48,198 nucleotides of DNA from Apostichopus californicus (GCA_020650975.1 JAIPMN010001082.1:1-48198); one strand, 5' to 3'. Positions 11,135 to 22,480 are shown, counted from the stretch's first letter. Made by a program: numbers and translations. The notes: generated from the sequence alone by a model not told the origin.

Positions 11135-11480
11135 CAGTATGTGCCCACGCTGGGCGGCCCCGCCCAGCACTAAAAATTACCGCCCAGCACTGTCTTAAAA
11201 ATTGTGAATCCCGGCCAGCACTATTTTCATCTAAAATCCCGACATTCCTAACAATATAGTCAACATAAATTGAAAAAAAAATTAAAAAATGTAAATTGTT
11301 AGCAAAACTAGTACTTTTGTATGTGCTTAAAAAGCTACACAAGTGCCAGATTTGGCATCTGAGCACCTTCAAAAATCGAATAATTTCTCAAAGGGGAGGG
11401 GAAACCCCCTCCCCTTAGACCCATCCCACAGGATGGCAAACAGTATACCCGGCACTCAGGAAATCCTGGGCACATCCCTG
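11135..11480. mobile_element. Probable short non-autonomous DNA transposon
   Basis: The left end reads CAGTATGTGCCCACGC. The right end, read inwards on the other strand, is CAGGGATGTGCCCAGG. Both start CAG and share ATGTGCCCA. The inside has three GCCCAGCAC/GGCCAGCAC motifs near the left end and a C-rich palindromic patch near 11395-11425. I could not find a matching 8-bp target duplication, so the exact ends and the hAT assignment are uncertain. Confidence 0.4.
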
Positions 11481-13577
11481 AGTACTGTATGTACATGGCA
11501 GGACAAGTATCATTCTGATGCTGTTACTTGACATAATTTGCAAATTCTCATTGATGTATTAACAGTCATTTGCAATTAAGAGATTGTTTGTAAAACAGTC
11601 ACAGATTATGTAGCTGAGAAGGTGAGAGTTTCCATTCAAAATTGTTCCACCCTTCTTCAATTTTTTTTCATATCAAATTTAATAGTGCAGATATCCTTGA
11701 ACCCATTTCCAGTATCTACTACCTTCAAGGATACCTAAGTTAGATTTATCTGTTTGACCCCAGCTTCCTTACCTGCCCGCAATCTCACTCTCGTGTAATT
11801 ATCAAGCCTTGCTGGTTTTAACATTCCTGGTATTCTTTCTCTCTAATTGCAAGCCGTCGGTCGGTCAGGAGTTTGTCATTTGATATTATGATTAATCCTG
11901 TCGGTTTACAAAGTCCAATATGGTTTACCATGTACCATCTCTACTACTGCTGGTCCTTCAGAAGTACACACAATTAAGAGAAGTTGAATCATCTGGAGAT
12001 GACCAAATTTCTTTTTGGACAACCAAAAATTCAGCTTTGCTACGACTAGTAATACTGCACATTCAGATTACTCTGTAACTAAATACACTCACCTAGAGGT
12101 AAAATGATAAGTTGGTATTGCCCTTCTTAACTTCAATGGAGATCCTGAACTAATTACAAAAATAGTGGTAGGCCAATGATCCACCCGAAGGGGAGTTTTA
12201 CTTGCGTGCCCAAAGCTATTTTTTTTTTTTAAAGTACACACCTCTCCTGTCGGGTGGGTACATATTGGTCGTTCTTTGTTATTTTGCCTCACTATTTGGG
12301 AAAAGCACATTTTTTTGTACAGACAACTAAAAAGAAAGAGTTGCTTTTCCCGTAATTGAACATCCTGGACATCCTGAAAACTTTTTCCCCGGTCAGGATT
12401 CTTATTGTTAACAGCAATATGTTAGTTGTTGCGATCTTAATTAGGAAGGATCAACGTTGTTGCCGCAAATGATTGTTTGCCGCTTTCAATACTGTGCATG
12501 CTCAATTGAGAATATTAACTTTTGTGTGTATGTGTGTTGCTCTGAAGTGCCTTGTCATGTGACCAAGCAAGATCATTTTTGATTTGCATATTCTTGGTAA
12601 CTGAAACCTGTCGGTTAGCAATTTACTGTGAAAGTTCTATTTTCATTTTGACTGTGACCTATTGCCAGCTACTATTTTTACCATTTCTCATAATAAGGCA
12701 ATCTAACTGCAGTTATATTTTAACAATTTGTGGAAAAGCATAACTACTAAGCTTACCTGACTCCCCTGTGAAGACTTTGCTCTGGCATGCACACAAAGAT
12801 CTAGTTACGTGCTATGATGCACTCAACAGTTTCTGTAAATTTGAAGCATTTTAATTAACACTTAATTCTTTACTCTCTGCAAATCTACATACTGCCCTCA
12901 ACTAATCATCTAACTCTCTGCAAACTGAATTTCACCAGATATCCCAAACTTGTTTTCACCCATTAATTGCGTTGAAGAAATCAACGGTTGAAGTAATGGT
13001 GAAGTTACAAGCACACAGGTCATTTGTTAATTCAGCCTGTTAGAATTAAAACTAAATGCAAGCATGAAACAGAATGTTCACAGTGTACTACTACAGTAGT
13101 TCTCATTCTTAAGGTATCCACTCGTGAATACGAAGCTAGAGAAACCGTTTTGGCAGAATTAAATTAAAACTTTTAAATTGAAGACCTCTGCCAAGAGGAG
13201 GAGGTCATAGTTATCATCTTTCCAGACATTTCATTCATTCATTTAACAACAACATATCTTTTGAAGAAAATGATAGAAACATGCCAAGCTGTCATAAATC
13301 TACTTTCATGTCCAAACTTTGGCTTAAATATGAAAGACCATTATTGCTCTGTGCATGATTAGCTATAATATGATTAATAGGTCTTTATGTACTGCGAGAA
13401 CAATAGGCTTCCACTTCAGCATCCATACCAAGTTTAGAAGCATTGAAATCAAATGTAGAAGCATTTTCATATTAAATTAAAATAAATATATATATTTAAT
13501 TTTACAAGAAGTCTGACATGTCTGGTAAGAAGAAGTTTATTCTTAAAGCGACATTCTTGTGGCAGACAATTTAATAT

Positions 13578-13890
13578 TAAAAATAATAATAATATTTCCA
13601 CTTTTATATAGCGCTTTTTACCAGCAAAAGGTCTCAGAGCGCTTTACAGACGATATGTTAACCCTGGTCAATGATAACCTGTCCCAGAGACAATCCCTAC
13701 AGTCGGCTGCAGTTGTATACTGCGCCCAATGACAAGTTACCTCACAGGTACCCATTGAACCCCTGGGTGGAGAGAGGCAATTGAGATAAAGCATCTTGCC
13801 CAAGGACACAATGTAGTGAACTAGGCAGGAGTCGAACCAGCAATCCTTGGATCACTAGTCTGACGCCTTAGTCAATCGTCCACCATGCTT
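13578..13890 (-). mobile_element. tRNA-derived SINE with LINE-like 3' tail
   Basis: On the minus strand the element opens with a tRNA-like head: GGTGGACGATTGACTAAGGC (A-box region) and a perfect B box GGTTCGACTCC (13828-13838). The wording resembles a Leu/Ser-type tRNA. A central body contains GTGTCCTTGGGCAAGATGC and CCTCTCTCCACCCAGGGG, which recall a widespread metazoan SINE body (from memory). The 3' end has AGCGCTATATAAAAGTGG followed by an (ATT)n tail, similar to the tails of the LINE copies at 5737 and 21340. It is about 312 bp. A 63-codon open frame inside is incidental. Confidence 0.75.
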
Positions 13891-15275
13891 TGACAGTTAC
13901 ATGGAAAAGTAAAATATTCCACCAATTTAGTTGAAAATCCCAACTCAATATATCTTGTCCCTAACTCAAGATATGGTTGATTGAATAAGACCTAGTTTGG
14001 CTGGCTAACTCCTGAATATTTAAAGAATGAATAATTTAGTTAAATATTATTAAAGAAAACAAAAACAGTTTCAGCAGCATTTTCTGTGATGGCATCAATT
14101 ACTCTGATGTTGCCAGATGCATTCATAGAATATCAGCAAATTTGAAAAATTTATTTTTTTTGCAAAACAAACTGCTTATGAAGATGTAGTTTTGTTGTAA
14201 AGATGAAGAAAGTTTCCAGCGTTTGTATTAAAGAAATCAACTGCAGCGACTGGATTATCCCTTTAAGGTTATCTTTCTTTCCAGTTTTTAATCAACAATA
14301 TTCTTATTATAAAGGTGTGAAGGTGTGGTATTAGATTGTTCCACTTAGTGATTGTGCCTCTCTTCTTTCACTCACTGGATGCCGGTGATTGTTCAGGTCT
14401 CAAAGATACAAATTGCTCAGTTCATTGCTATCGAGTGTCTAGGAAGTTAGTTAGGACATTGCATGTAATAAACTTGTTTGAACATTTTCATTTTTGTTGC
14501 AAAAAAGATCTATATTTGTTAATTTTTCACAATTTTTCTTTAGAAATAATACAGTTGAATGGATATATAGTTTTACAAAGCAAACCCTTTCCCTGCAGTA
14601 TTACACATTTTTATGGTCAATGTTGTTGTTTCTTATCTGTCTTGCTATTTTCGAAAACACTTAATGCCAACTCACAAGGGTCCAAAGTTCATATGAAGTT
14701 ACATCTGTGGGCTATCTGAGATTAATACAAGATCAAATCACAAATATAATGGAATAATCTGCATAAAATCTTGGTTTAGGAGTAAGAATTGAAGCCAAGA
14801 TCCAGTGGGTGTGAATTTGAGGTAACTTTCTTAGAGTATGGTTGACTACATTATAATTCCCCACAGCGGTTTTTGGCTTGAGGAGAATCCAGCACCACAA
14901 ATCCGATTACGTGATTCGATGTAGATTTGTAGAGCAATAATTTGTGTTGTAAGCCAGAAATCCAGAGACAGTTTGAGAAAGCATTAACTGTTGTGGAAAT
15001 GCCTCCCTCAAACCCATAGATGACATATTCTAAATTTGAGAGGTGAAAAAGGAGATGTTGATAACTCACAATCTCCAGGTCAACAAGAGATGAAAATATC
15101 AAGAGGCCCACACCTTGATTTGGGAGGAGGCCCTCCTAGACCAGAATGAATAAACTAATGACCTTGATTAGCCAAACGAATGGGGAAGCAAGGAATATGC
15201 AGAGGCAGAATCAGCGAAGAGATGATAAAGAGGACCCCAAAAAATAAAGAAGATTGACTGCCGTTTTACTCAAAA

Positions 15276-15314
15276 GTTCAAAAGTCACTTAGTTTTCACT
15301 TTGTTGTATTTGAT
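15276..15314 (+). repeat. Left copy of a 40-bp direct repeat flanking the 42-bp array
   Basis: The text from GTTCAAAAGTCACTTAG to TTTTCACTTTGTTGTATTTG is matched, with a few mismatches and one indel, at 17223-17262. Confidence 0.75.
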
Positions 15315-15329
15315 CGTTGTAATTCTTAT

Positions 15330-16725
15330 GACTGATGACATGTTTGTTCAATGTAGGTTTGTGACTCTTATGAGCGATGAGATCTTTGATCCTTGTATCT
15401 TTGTGACTCTTATGACGGATGACATTTTTTATCCCTGTATGTTTGTGACTCTTATGACTGATGACATCTTTGATCCCTGTATCTTCTTGAATCTTATGAT
15501 GGATGACATCTTTGATCCCTGTATCTTTATGTCTCTTATGACGGATGACATCTTTGATCTCTGTATGTTTGTGACTCTTGTGACTGATGACATCTTTGAT
15601 CCCTGTATCTTTGTGTCTCTTATGACTGATGATATCTTTGATCCCTGTATCTGTATGTCTCTTATATGACAGATGACATTTTGATCCCTGTATCTTTGTG
15701 ACTCTTATGACTGATGACATCTCTGATCCCTGTATCTTTGTGACTCTTATGAGTGATGACATCTTTGATCCCTGTATCTTTGTGTCTCTTATGACTGATG
15801 ACATCTTTGATCCCTGTATGTTTGTGACTCTTATGACTGATGACATCTTTGATCCCTGTATCTTTATGTCTCTTATATGACAGATGACATTTTGATCCCT
15901 GTATCTTTGTGACTCTTATGACTGATGTCATCTCTGATCCCTGTATCTTTGTGACTCTTATGAGTGATGACATCTTTGATCTGTATCTTCGTGAATCTTA
16001 TGAGTGATGACATCTTTGATCCCTGTACCTTTGTGTCTCTTATGACTGATGATATCTTTGATCCCTGTATCTTTATGTCTCTTATATGACAGATGACATT
16101 TTGATCCCTGTATCTTTGTGACTCTTATGACTGATGACATCTCTGATCCCTGTATCTTTGTGACTCTTATGAGTGATGACATCTTTGATCCCTGTATCTT
16201 TGTGTCTCTTATGACTGATGACATCTTTGATCCCTGTATGTTTGTGACTCTTATGACTGATGACATCTTTGATCCCTGTACCTTTGTGTCTCTTATGACT
16301 GATGATATCTTTGATCCCTGTATCTTTATGTCTCTTATATGACAGATGACATTTTGATCCCTGTATCTTTGTGACTCTTATGACTGATGTCATCTCTGAT
16401 CCCTGTATCTTTGTGACTCTTATGAGTGATGACATCTTTGATCTGTATCTTCGTGAATCTTATGAGTGATGACATCTTTAGTCCCTGTATCTTTGTGACT
16501 CTTATGAGTGATGACATCTTTGATCCCTGTATCTTTGTGACTCTTATGCCTGATGATATCTTTGATCCCTGTATCTTTGTGACTCTTATGACTGATGATA
16601 TCTTTGATCCCTGTATCTTTATGTCTCTTATGACGGATGACATCTTTCATCTCTGTATCTCTGTGACTCTTATGACTGATGACATCTTTGATCCCTGTAT
16701 CTTTGTGTCTCTTATGACTGATGAG
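15330..16725 (+). repeat. 42-bp minisatellite, about 33 copies, with 420-bp higher-order repeat
   Basis: The unit is CTTATGACTGATGACATC, TTTGATCCCTGTATC and TTTGTGACT. A variant unit carrying CTTATATGACAGATGACAT recurs at 15661 and 16081, exactly 420 bases (ten units) apart, and also near 15871 and 16333, showing block duplication. The 14-codon period keeps frames open on both strands (plus: FVTLMTDDIFDPCI; minus: HKSHKDTGIKDVIS), but start and stop positions fall arbitrarily, so these are not treated as genes. Confidence 0.92.
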
Positions 16726-17222
16726 ACTGTTTGTTTGTGTTTAGAAATGAGAAATAGAGTGATTATTGAAGTTTGTGATACATGTCAAGATTTGTTGAAA
16801 CTTTCAGCTTGGTAACTAAGTATTCTGAAGTCTCAGCAAACCCAGCCTGTGCTGACTTCACTAGTGTTTGTTTTTAAATTCTATCAAAAGATTTTTAGCA
16901 AATAGTAACAACAGTCCTTGGTACTAGAACCTTAATTGAAAGTAAACAATTTACAAGTATTCTGGGTACTTAGTATTAACTGTGACTATCCTTTCATCGC
17001 AATTTTTATACTGTAACCAAAATTTTTTAACACCCTCGGACAATAACCATTTCTCTGCTAAAGAAATTGCCTGTATAAATGTGTACTGTCTTGTGCAATA
17101 ATCTGTCCTGATCAATTGGTTCATTGCTTCAAAGTTTTCTGAAAGGTGAAAAGAATTCCATAAATAGTATGATTTTGTCTGAGAGTAGGTGTTAAAATTT
17201 CCTTTTTGGGTTGGTTGGAATT

Positions 17223-17262
17223 GTTCAAAAGGCAATTAGTTTTTCACTTTGTTGTATTTGAT
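17223..17262 (+). repeat. Right copy of the 40-bp direct repeat flanking the 42-bp array
   Basis: It pairs with 15276-15314. The two copies bracket a 1.9-kb segment made mainly of the minisatellite and about 0.5 kb of unique DNA. Confidence 0.75.
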
Positions 17263-17689
17263 ACTAAATGGGTGGGTTAAAGTAAACATGATTTTCTTTT
17301 TGAAAGGATTTACTTGGTAATAAATACTAGGCTGTTGGAATATTCCACTAGCATTTATTTGGCACTTGGTGGATTTGTTCATGCTAAAGACTTGTAAAGA
17401 TGAAATGAATACAATTTATGTATGAAGCTCAATTAGCAGTATCGGAATAAATTCAATATTCTCAAATAATACTTCTCAGTAGAAGCAATGTGTCATATCT
17501 GTAGCACGATAAAATAAGTTACAATTTGAGATTTGGTGAGGTTTTGAAGATGCCAACTTACGGTAGCAATAAATGTTAACTACAGCCTTTCATCATAATT
17601 ACATATGCATTAAAAGGTGGTCAGTGAGTTTATCATCACAGAGAGTTCTTAAGTAAGAGATTACCTATCATATGCAAAGAACAGTCAAA

Positions 17690-17732
17690 GACGTTATTAA
17701 TATTAATGATGTTATTAATATTAATGATAGAT
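17690..17732 (+). repeat. Short direct repeat GTTATTAATATTAATGAT
   Basis: Two copies of an 18-bp AT-rich motif stand head to tail. The motif contains an internal ATTAATATTAAT palindrome. Confidence 0.7.
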
Positions 17733-18113
17733 AACCAGACAAATATAAAATGGCACTTCATCAAAGCATATACATATCGGCTATACAGGTTGAGATAAAA
17801 TGACATTTGACACTTAATATTCACAACAGCCTCCAAAACTTTTAACAGTACTTTAATACACCTTGATGTGTAATTTGTTAAACACAAACACAATGAAATG
17901 ACATGTGTGTGAAACATTCTGGTTTTATTAAACACAGTAGAACATACATACTACAGTTGTGTGTAGCTTGTTCAAAAGTCTGATGTTATACCTAGTACCT
18001 CTTACTTCAACCAAATCTACTGAACCAATTAAACCTCAGAATTATTGTCTGTAGATAAACTGCTTTTAAGAAAGTAGGGAGAATGGTGGTGTTGGTGGTG
18101 GGGGGGGGGGGGG

Positions 18114-18140
18114 NNNNNNNNNNNNNNNNNNNNNNNNNNN
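18114..18140. other. Assembly gap (27 N)
   Basis: The Ns directly follow a poly-G run inside a minisatellite, so the true length is unknown and copies may be missing. Confidence 0.99.
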
Positions 18141-18178
18141 GTTGGGGGAATTAGGTGGGTGGAGGGCGGTTGGGGTGA

Positions 18179-18215
18179 GCATGGAGCTATAAATCCCAGG
18201 TTTATAGCTCCATGC
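18179..18215. repeat. Perfect 15-bp inverted repeat (hairpin) inserted in the minisatellite
   Basis: The left arm GCATGGAGCTATAAA and right arm TTTATAGCTCCATGC are perfect complements around the 7-base loop TCCCAGG. The insert is unlike the surrounding G-rich units, and GGGTGA is found on both sides of it, suggesting a small fold-back insertion with a 6-bp target duplication. Confidence 0.8.
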
Positions 18216-19285
18216 CCGGGTGAGGTAGGTGGTGGAGGGGGGTTGGGTTGAGGTAGATGGTGGAGGGGGGTTGGGGTGAGGTAGTTGGTGGAGGGGGGTT
18301 GGGGTGAGGTAGTTGGTGGAGGGGGGTTGGGTGAGGTAGGTGATGGAGGGGGGTTGGGATGAGGTAGGTGGTGGAGGTAACAGTCTGAAGTAATTTCTGT
18401 AAGTTTATTTAGTGTAATACTGATGATACTTTGGAGAGACTGCTACTGTAGTTGAAGTTCAACAATTGATCATACATGTGATGTGATTATAGGTAGAAAG
18501 AAACCAAAGAAAACTCAACACAAGAGAAAACAACTGGAATTGACTAAGTTATCAGTATGATTGTATGAATAATACCATAGGGAATGTTATGAATGAATAA
18601 TACCATTAATGGAGTACACTGGACTTGTAAGTGTATAAATGAGGTATATATATAAATAAAAAATGTGTAAATAAAATGTCTAAAATATATAAAACAAACT
18701 ATAAGTTACAAGTAAATATATTAAAAGATCAATAAAAAATAAATAAATAAAAGCAATACCATAGATGAATGAATAATAAGATACTTACTTATTTATTTAC
18801 TTTGCATTGTGTGTTGCTGATGTCAGCCAAGTAAAAAGTGTGCTCCGCCCTCTGCCCCCCCTCCCCCTCCCCCTTTTCCAGATCTGTCCTATGATACCTT
18901 TCTTCATTTGTTATCAGGAGAGAATGTCACTTCCTCCCCCTCCCCAGAATCTCTCCCAATTGTAAATGCCTGCCTCATACTCTATTTTACAAGCTGTTTT
19001 CCCCTCATATAAACTCTGGCCTGCATGCACTTAGATTGATAAATCCACATTATCACTTCCTGAAATGAAAGAGAGAGTGAGGAAAAGTGAACAGAACCTA
19101 GTTGATTTGGTCGCATGTTTTGTTTGGCTGCACAATTTCAAAGGGAAATGAGCTATTTTGAATATCTGGGATATTAAACTGTACAGCTATGGGATCTTTT
19201 TATTTCCCCAGGCTAAGTAATTGACAAACGGGTACGGAAAAGGGCAGTAAGCTGAACTGATACATGCATGGTACTTCCCTTTTGT

Positions 19286-19609
19286 GTTTTAGTCGAGCAA
19301 ACAGAGGGGGCTACCAGAGGGAGAAATGAGGAGGAGGAGTAAGGAAAGGAAAGGGGGGAGAGGAGGTCAAAGTTCATTGCCAAAGTATTCTGGTGACTGA
19401 AGTCATGTGTATTATATCCTTACCTACTATTTAAAAGAATGATTGATTAATGTTTTAGTCGAGCAAACAGAGGGGGCTACCAGAGGGGGAAATGAGAAGG
19501 AGGAAAGGAAAGGGGGGAGAGGAGGTTAAAGTTCATTGCCAAAGTTTTCTGGTGACTGAAGTCATGTGTATTATATCCTTACCTACTCATTTAAGAGAAT
19601 GGTTGATTG
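19286..19609 (+). repeat. 166-bp tandem duplication
   Basis: Copy one (19286-19451) and copy two (19452 to about 19609) both begin GTTTTAGTCGAGCAAACAGA and run through a purine-rich AGGAAAGGAAAGGGGGGAG stretch to TTATATCCTTACCTACT. They differ by a few substitutions and a short indel in the purine tract. Copy one contains AGGTCAAAGTTCA (19364-19376), which in copy two is AGGTTAAAGTTCA. Confidence 0.9.
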
Positions 19610-21229
19610 TTATGTAAAACCTCTAGACTGATATCTGGCCCTAATTGGCCATGCAAGAAAATTTTCTGAAAACTTTTGAAGTTTGGGGGCATAAGGTTTT
19701 AAGAGGAGGGATAAAAGTTGAAGTAAAATTTTGCTCCTGTTACTTCCCACAATATGTGATGACTTTGTTGCTGACATTTGATCTCTATCTTTACTACATG
19801 GGTTTAAGTTAGGAAATATAGTATAATACGGTTTATGATTCACCGACATGCTAAATGGCAAGAAGAATGTTGTCGATGTTAACCATGTTAAAATGAGGGC
19901 AAGAACACTTACCAATTCCACAATTTTGTTATTATTTTATTTCAAGCTTCTTCTTCTAACTTCAATTATTATTACTCAATCCTACAAGTTGGTCCTTGGC
20001 TGATATCAGCTTCATCATTCATCATTCACTCGTTTGTTAAGTCTGTTATGAATCTCATAACCAGTTTTTATAATTCTCTACACCTTAACACACATGAAGA
20101 AACGAATCTCAACGATTCAATTTCCTACTGATACCATCTAACTCAAAAAGTTATATTTTTAATCAAGATTTATTGACAATACTGAGCCTTACTAAATATA
20201 TGGTATTTGCAGGAAAATTAGTAATCAAATTATAGGAAAGATGAACAAAATAGAGAAATTCAGGATAAGCTTTAAAGGGACTGCATTCATACTGGAGTGG
20301 AACCAGAACCAAGAAATATACTCATTGTAAACTTTGATGGTGTATGGCACTCAATTTTGGAATGGCTTTACTACTTGAAAGACCTTGATACTAATTTAAC
20401 TCTAGTTTTAAAAATGTTCATTATTCCCTTGAAATACATCATTTTTGTATTCATTAATAATTAATAACACAGTCTTTCTTAATTGCCTTACACTTAACAT
20501 GACATGGTCCCTTTAACTCTGGGAAATGAGGGGAAGTTATGATAATGATTTCCACTGTTTATCTTTTACATTCTGTATGGTTTTATGATATCAAAGCGAT
20601 ACACAGTTAGATTTCCTTGGCGACGACACGCAAGTTCATCTATCTTCAGTGCACAATTCTCTACAAGGGAAAAATGTGTTTTTTACTGTTCTTATCTCTT
20701 GTGATAAATTTAAAGTACTCTAAAAGAGGAAAAAACCTCTTCTAGTTCCTATTATATCCATGGATGGTCAGAATTTGTATTAATTAAAATATTGGTTATG
20801 GTATATTATTGGCAAGAAATGGATAGTTAAAAAGGTTAAACCAAAGTTGCTTTTCACACTCTTGTTTCATTTTCAAGTAAACTGATTTCAACATGTGAGA
20901 AGTTATTGATGGCAAAATAATCTGGTTTCTACCACATCTAGTTTCTGTTAAGTTTGAGTCTGATGGGTTTTGAGTTCCACTACCGATATGGCTAAAAAGT
21001 TTACCAATCTATTTTGGTCATCATCATGCATGTTACTAAGAAACAATAATCCACGGTCCCTTCAAAATTGTTGATTCTGTAATTGGCCGATTGAAAACAA
21101 AGTATTAATAGTCAATGTGTGATTTTGAGTGAAGTGAGGCTGACATGGAGATTACATAAGTTTCATTAATTTATTGATCAATTTATTGGTTCATTGATTG
21201 ATCGATATATTTTCTGATTTGGCTTTTGA

Positions 21230-21375
21230 CTACTTTATTCATTTGATATATTCTGTATGCATGTATCTTATTTTTGTATGTATTAAGATTTTACTATAGT
21301 CCCATGAAAAGTGCTTTAAGATATTCGTTCATGCAAAGTGCTATACAAATATATAAATATGTATGTATGTTTGGT
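21230..21375 (+). mobile_element. CR1/L2-type LINE or SINE 3' tail fragment
   Basis: The stretch AAAGTGCTTTAAGATATTCG followed by GCAAAGTGCTATACAAATAT and an (ATGT)n run has the form of CR1/L2-class 3' ends in the sense direction. No coding part survives. It lies about 400 bases before exon 3. Confidence 0.5.
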
Positions 21376-21767
21376 TGATTGGCGTCCATCTTGGCGCAGA
21401 GTGCTCTATGGCGGGTGGACAGAGCGAAGTATAGATGAGAATTAGTTGAGACTAGTTGAACACTAGTAGGACAATGTTATATGTTTAGATACTGCATTTA
21501 GAAAGCACAGCCACAGTCAGTCAATGTAATTGCTTACTTCCCCATAACTTGAGGGAGGTAGAGAGATGCTACTCTAGGCTTCTGGTGTTTTAGTATTGTT
21601 CATGACAAATCAGCATATTTCTACCTACGCCATAGTAGGTACAAGCACTCAACAAACTACGTTATTTCAAGAAGAAAAAATTGTGTATGAAATATGATAT
21701 GTGTATGCAAAATATGATATCAATTACTGTACATTTTTCCGTTTTCCTTCATTTTTCCACGATTTAG

Positions 21768-21873
21768 GTTGTCAGCAAAGTTGCCGCTCAAAGGGGCTTT
21801 GACCTGGACTTGGGATACCGACTCTTGGCAGTGTGTTCTGCTCATCAAGATAAATTTTCGTGTGAATCTGCAG
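21768..21873 (+). CDS. Internal coding exon (exon 3 of 3 seen), helical repeat-like
   Basis: The acceptor is a long T/C tract ending GATTTAG and the donor is the strong CAG|GTAAGT. The 106 bases encode [20 protein letters not shown], then [15 protein letters not shown], and leave one base (phase 1). The reading continues naturally from exon 2 (…[13 protein letters not shown]…), giving another probable helix pair. An open frame continues about 280 bases past the donor, but composition changes at once to intron-like DNA, so I end the exon at the GTAAGT. No following exon with matching phase was found in the remaining 26 kb, so the next exon probably lies right of the window. The protein family is not recognised. 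Confidence 0.85.
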
Positions 21874-22189
21874 GTAAGTTTTCCTTCTACACAGCAGCCT
21901 ACAGCCAATGCATCTACCAAGATTTTCATTTCCATAAGGCAACGTTCCAACAACGTCAAGGCCGGTCAAGAAGCTTTTGCGAGCTCTCATCTTTGCAGCA
22001 AGAGGAAGTATTTTGTATTTTGCGATGTTTTATCTTTAGCTCCCTCCAGGTTTTTCATTTTCTCCTTTCAGTTTTCATATTTTCTTTTGTTTTATTCTTA
22101 GTTTTACAAGAGAAACCCTTGAGTCAATTCCTCTTAATCATTTACCCTTGAACAAGGTGAAAATCAGCTAAGATTACAGTCACTCTCTT

Positions 22190-22480
22190 CCTTCTTCTAC
22201 AGTCAGGCTCGTCGGGGACTGATGTAATGAATACATTTGTTAATAACACAGCTAATTAGTCGGATGTAATCGCTTTCAATCCTTCCCTCGCACTTGTTTT
22301 CAAAATCAAACAAAAAGTGTTGCGTGTGTCGATTGTTGCGAAAGTTAACCATATTGAATAACGCAGAAGTGAAAATATAACTAGAGCATTGTGCGATTGT
22401 TTCTATTCAAGGGTACTCTGTCTTTCTGTGCCGAAACATTCACAAAGGGTCAGTGAACGTGGCGAGAGTTTGAACTGAAT
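22190..22480. other. CpG-richer unique island downstream of exon 3
   Basis: This is non-repetitive sequence with CTAATTAGTCGGATGTAATCG and GTGTTGCGTGTGTCGATTG, unlike the AT-rich intron around it and without a coding frame. It is a candidate conserved noncoding element on composition alone. Confidence 0.25.

Larger units (their letters stand above)
18080..18380 (+). repeat. G-rich minisatellite, 28-29-bp unit, interrupted by a gap
   Basis: Units of GAGGTAGGTGGTGGAGGGG plus GGTTGGGGT repeat from about 18213 to 18378, and more loosely on either side of the gap. Several runs of four or more G per unit give strong G-quadruplex potential on the plus strand. The left side enters a long G run just before the Ns. 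A small hairpin insertion splits the array at 18179-18215. Confidence 0.85.
9199..21767 (+). other. Intron between exons 2 and 3 (12.6 kb)
   Basis: This phase-0 intron starts GTAAAT and ends GATTTAG. It contains the third cluster of the 146-bp repeat, a probable short transposon at 11135-11480, the SINE, the 42-bp array, the G-rich minisatellite with the gap, a 166-bp tandem duplication and a LINE-type tail near 21340. I see nothing definite in 10400-11130, 11490-13560 (a somewhat GC-richer patch at 12400-12520), 13900-15270, 16741-18080 or 19610-21230. 18620-18780 is very A-rich. Confidence 0.75.

Noticed and set aside
13618-13890. tRNA gene
   Set aside because: The B box is perfect, but the A-box region is degenerate, there is no full cloverleaf, and a SINE body and LINE-like tail follow.
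15289-16815. Overlapping open frames on both strands with 14-residue repeats, like a repeat protein
   Set aside because: Both strands are open because the satellite period is 42; starts and stops fall arbitrarily within units and the array is in an intron.
15276-17262. LTR retrotransposon with 40-bp terminal repeats
   Set aside because: The repeats are too short and imperfect, and the inside has no polymerase, primer-binding site or TG…CA ends.
21769-22151. Longer readings through exon 3 into downstream DNA
   Set aside because: A strong CAG|GTAAGT donor at 21874 and an abrupt composition change mark the exon end.
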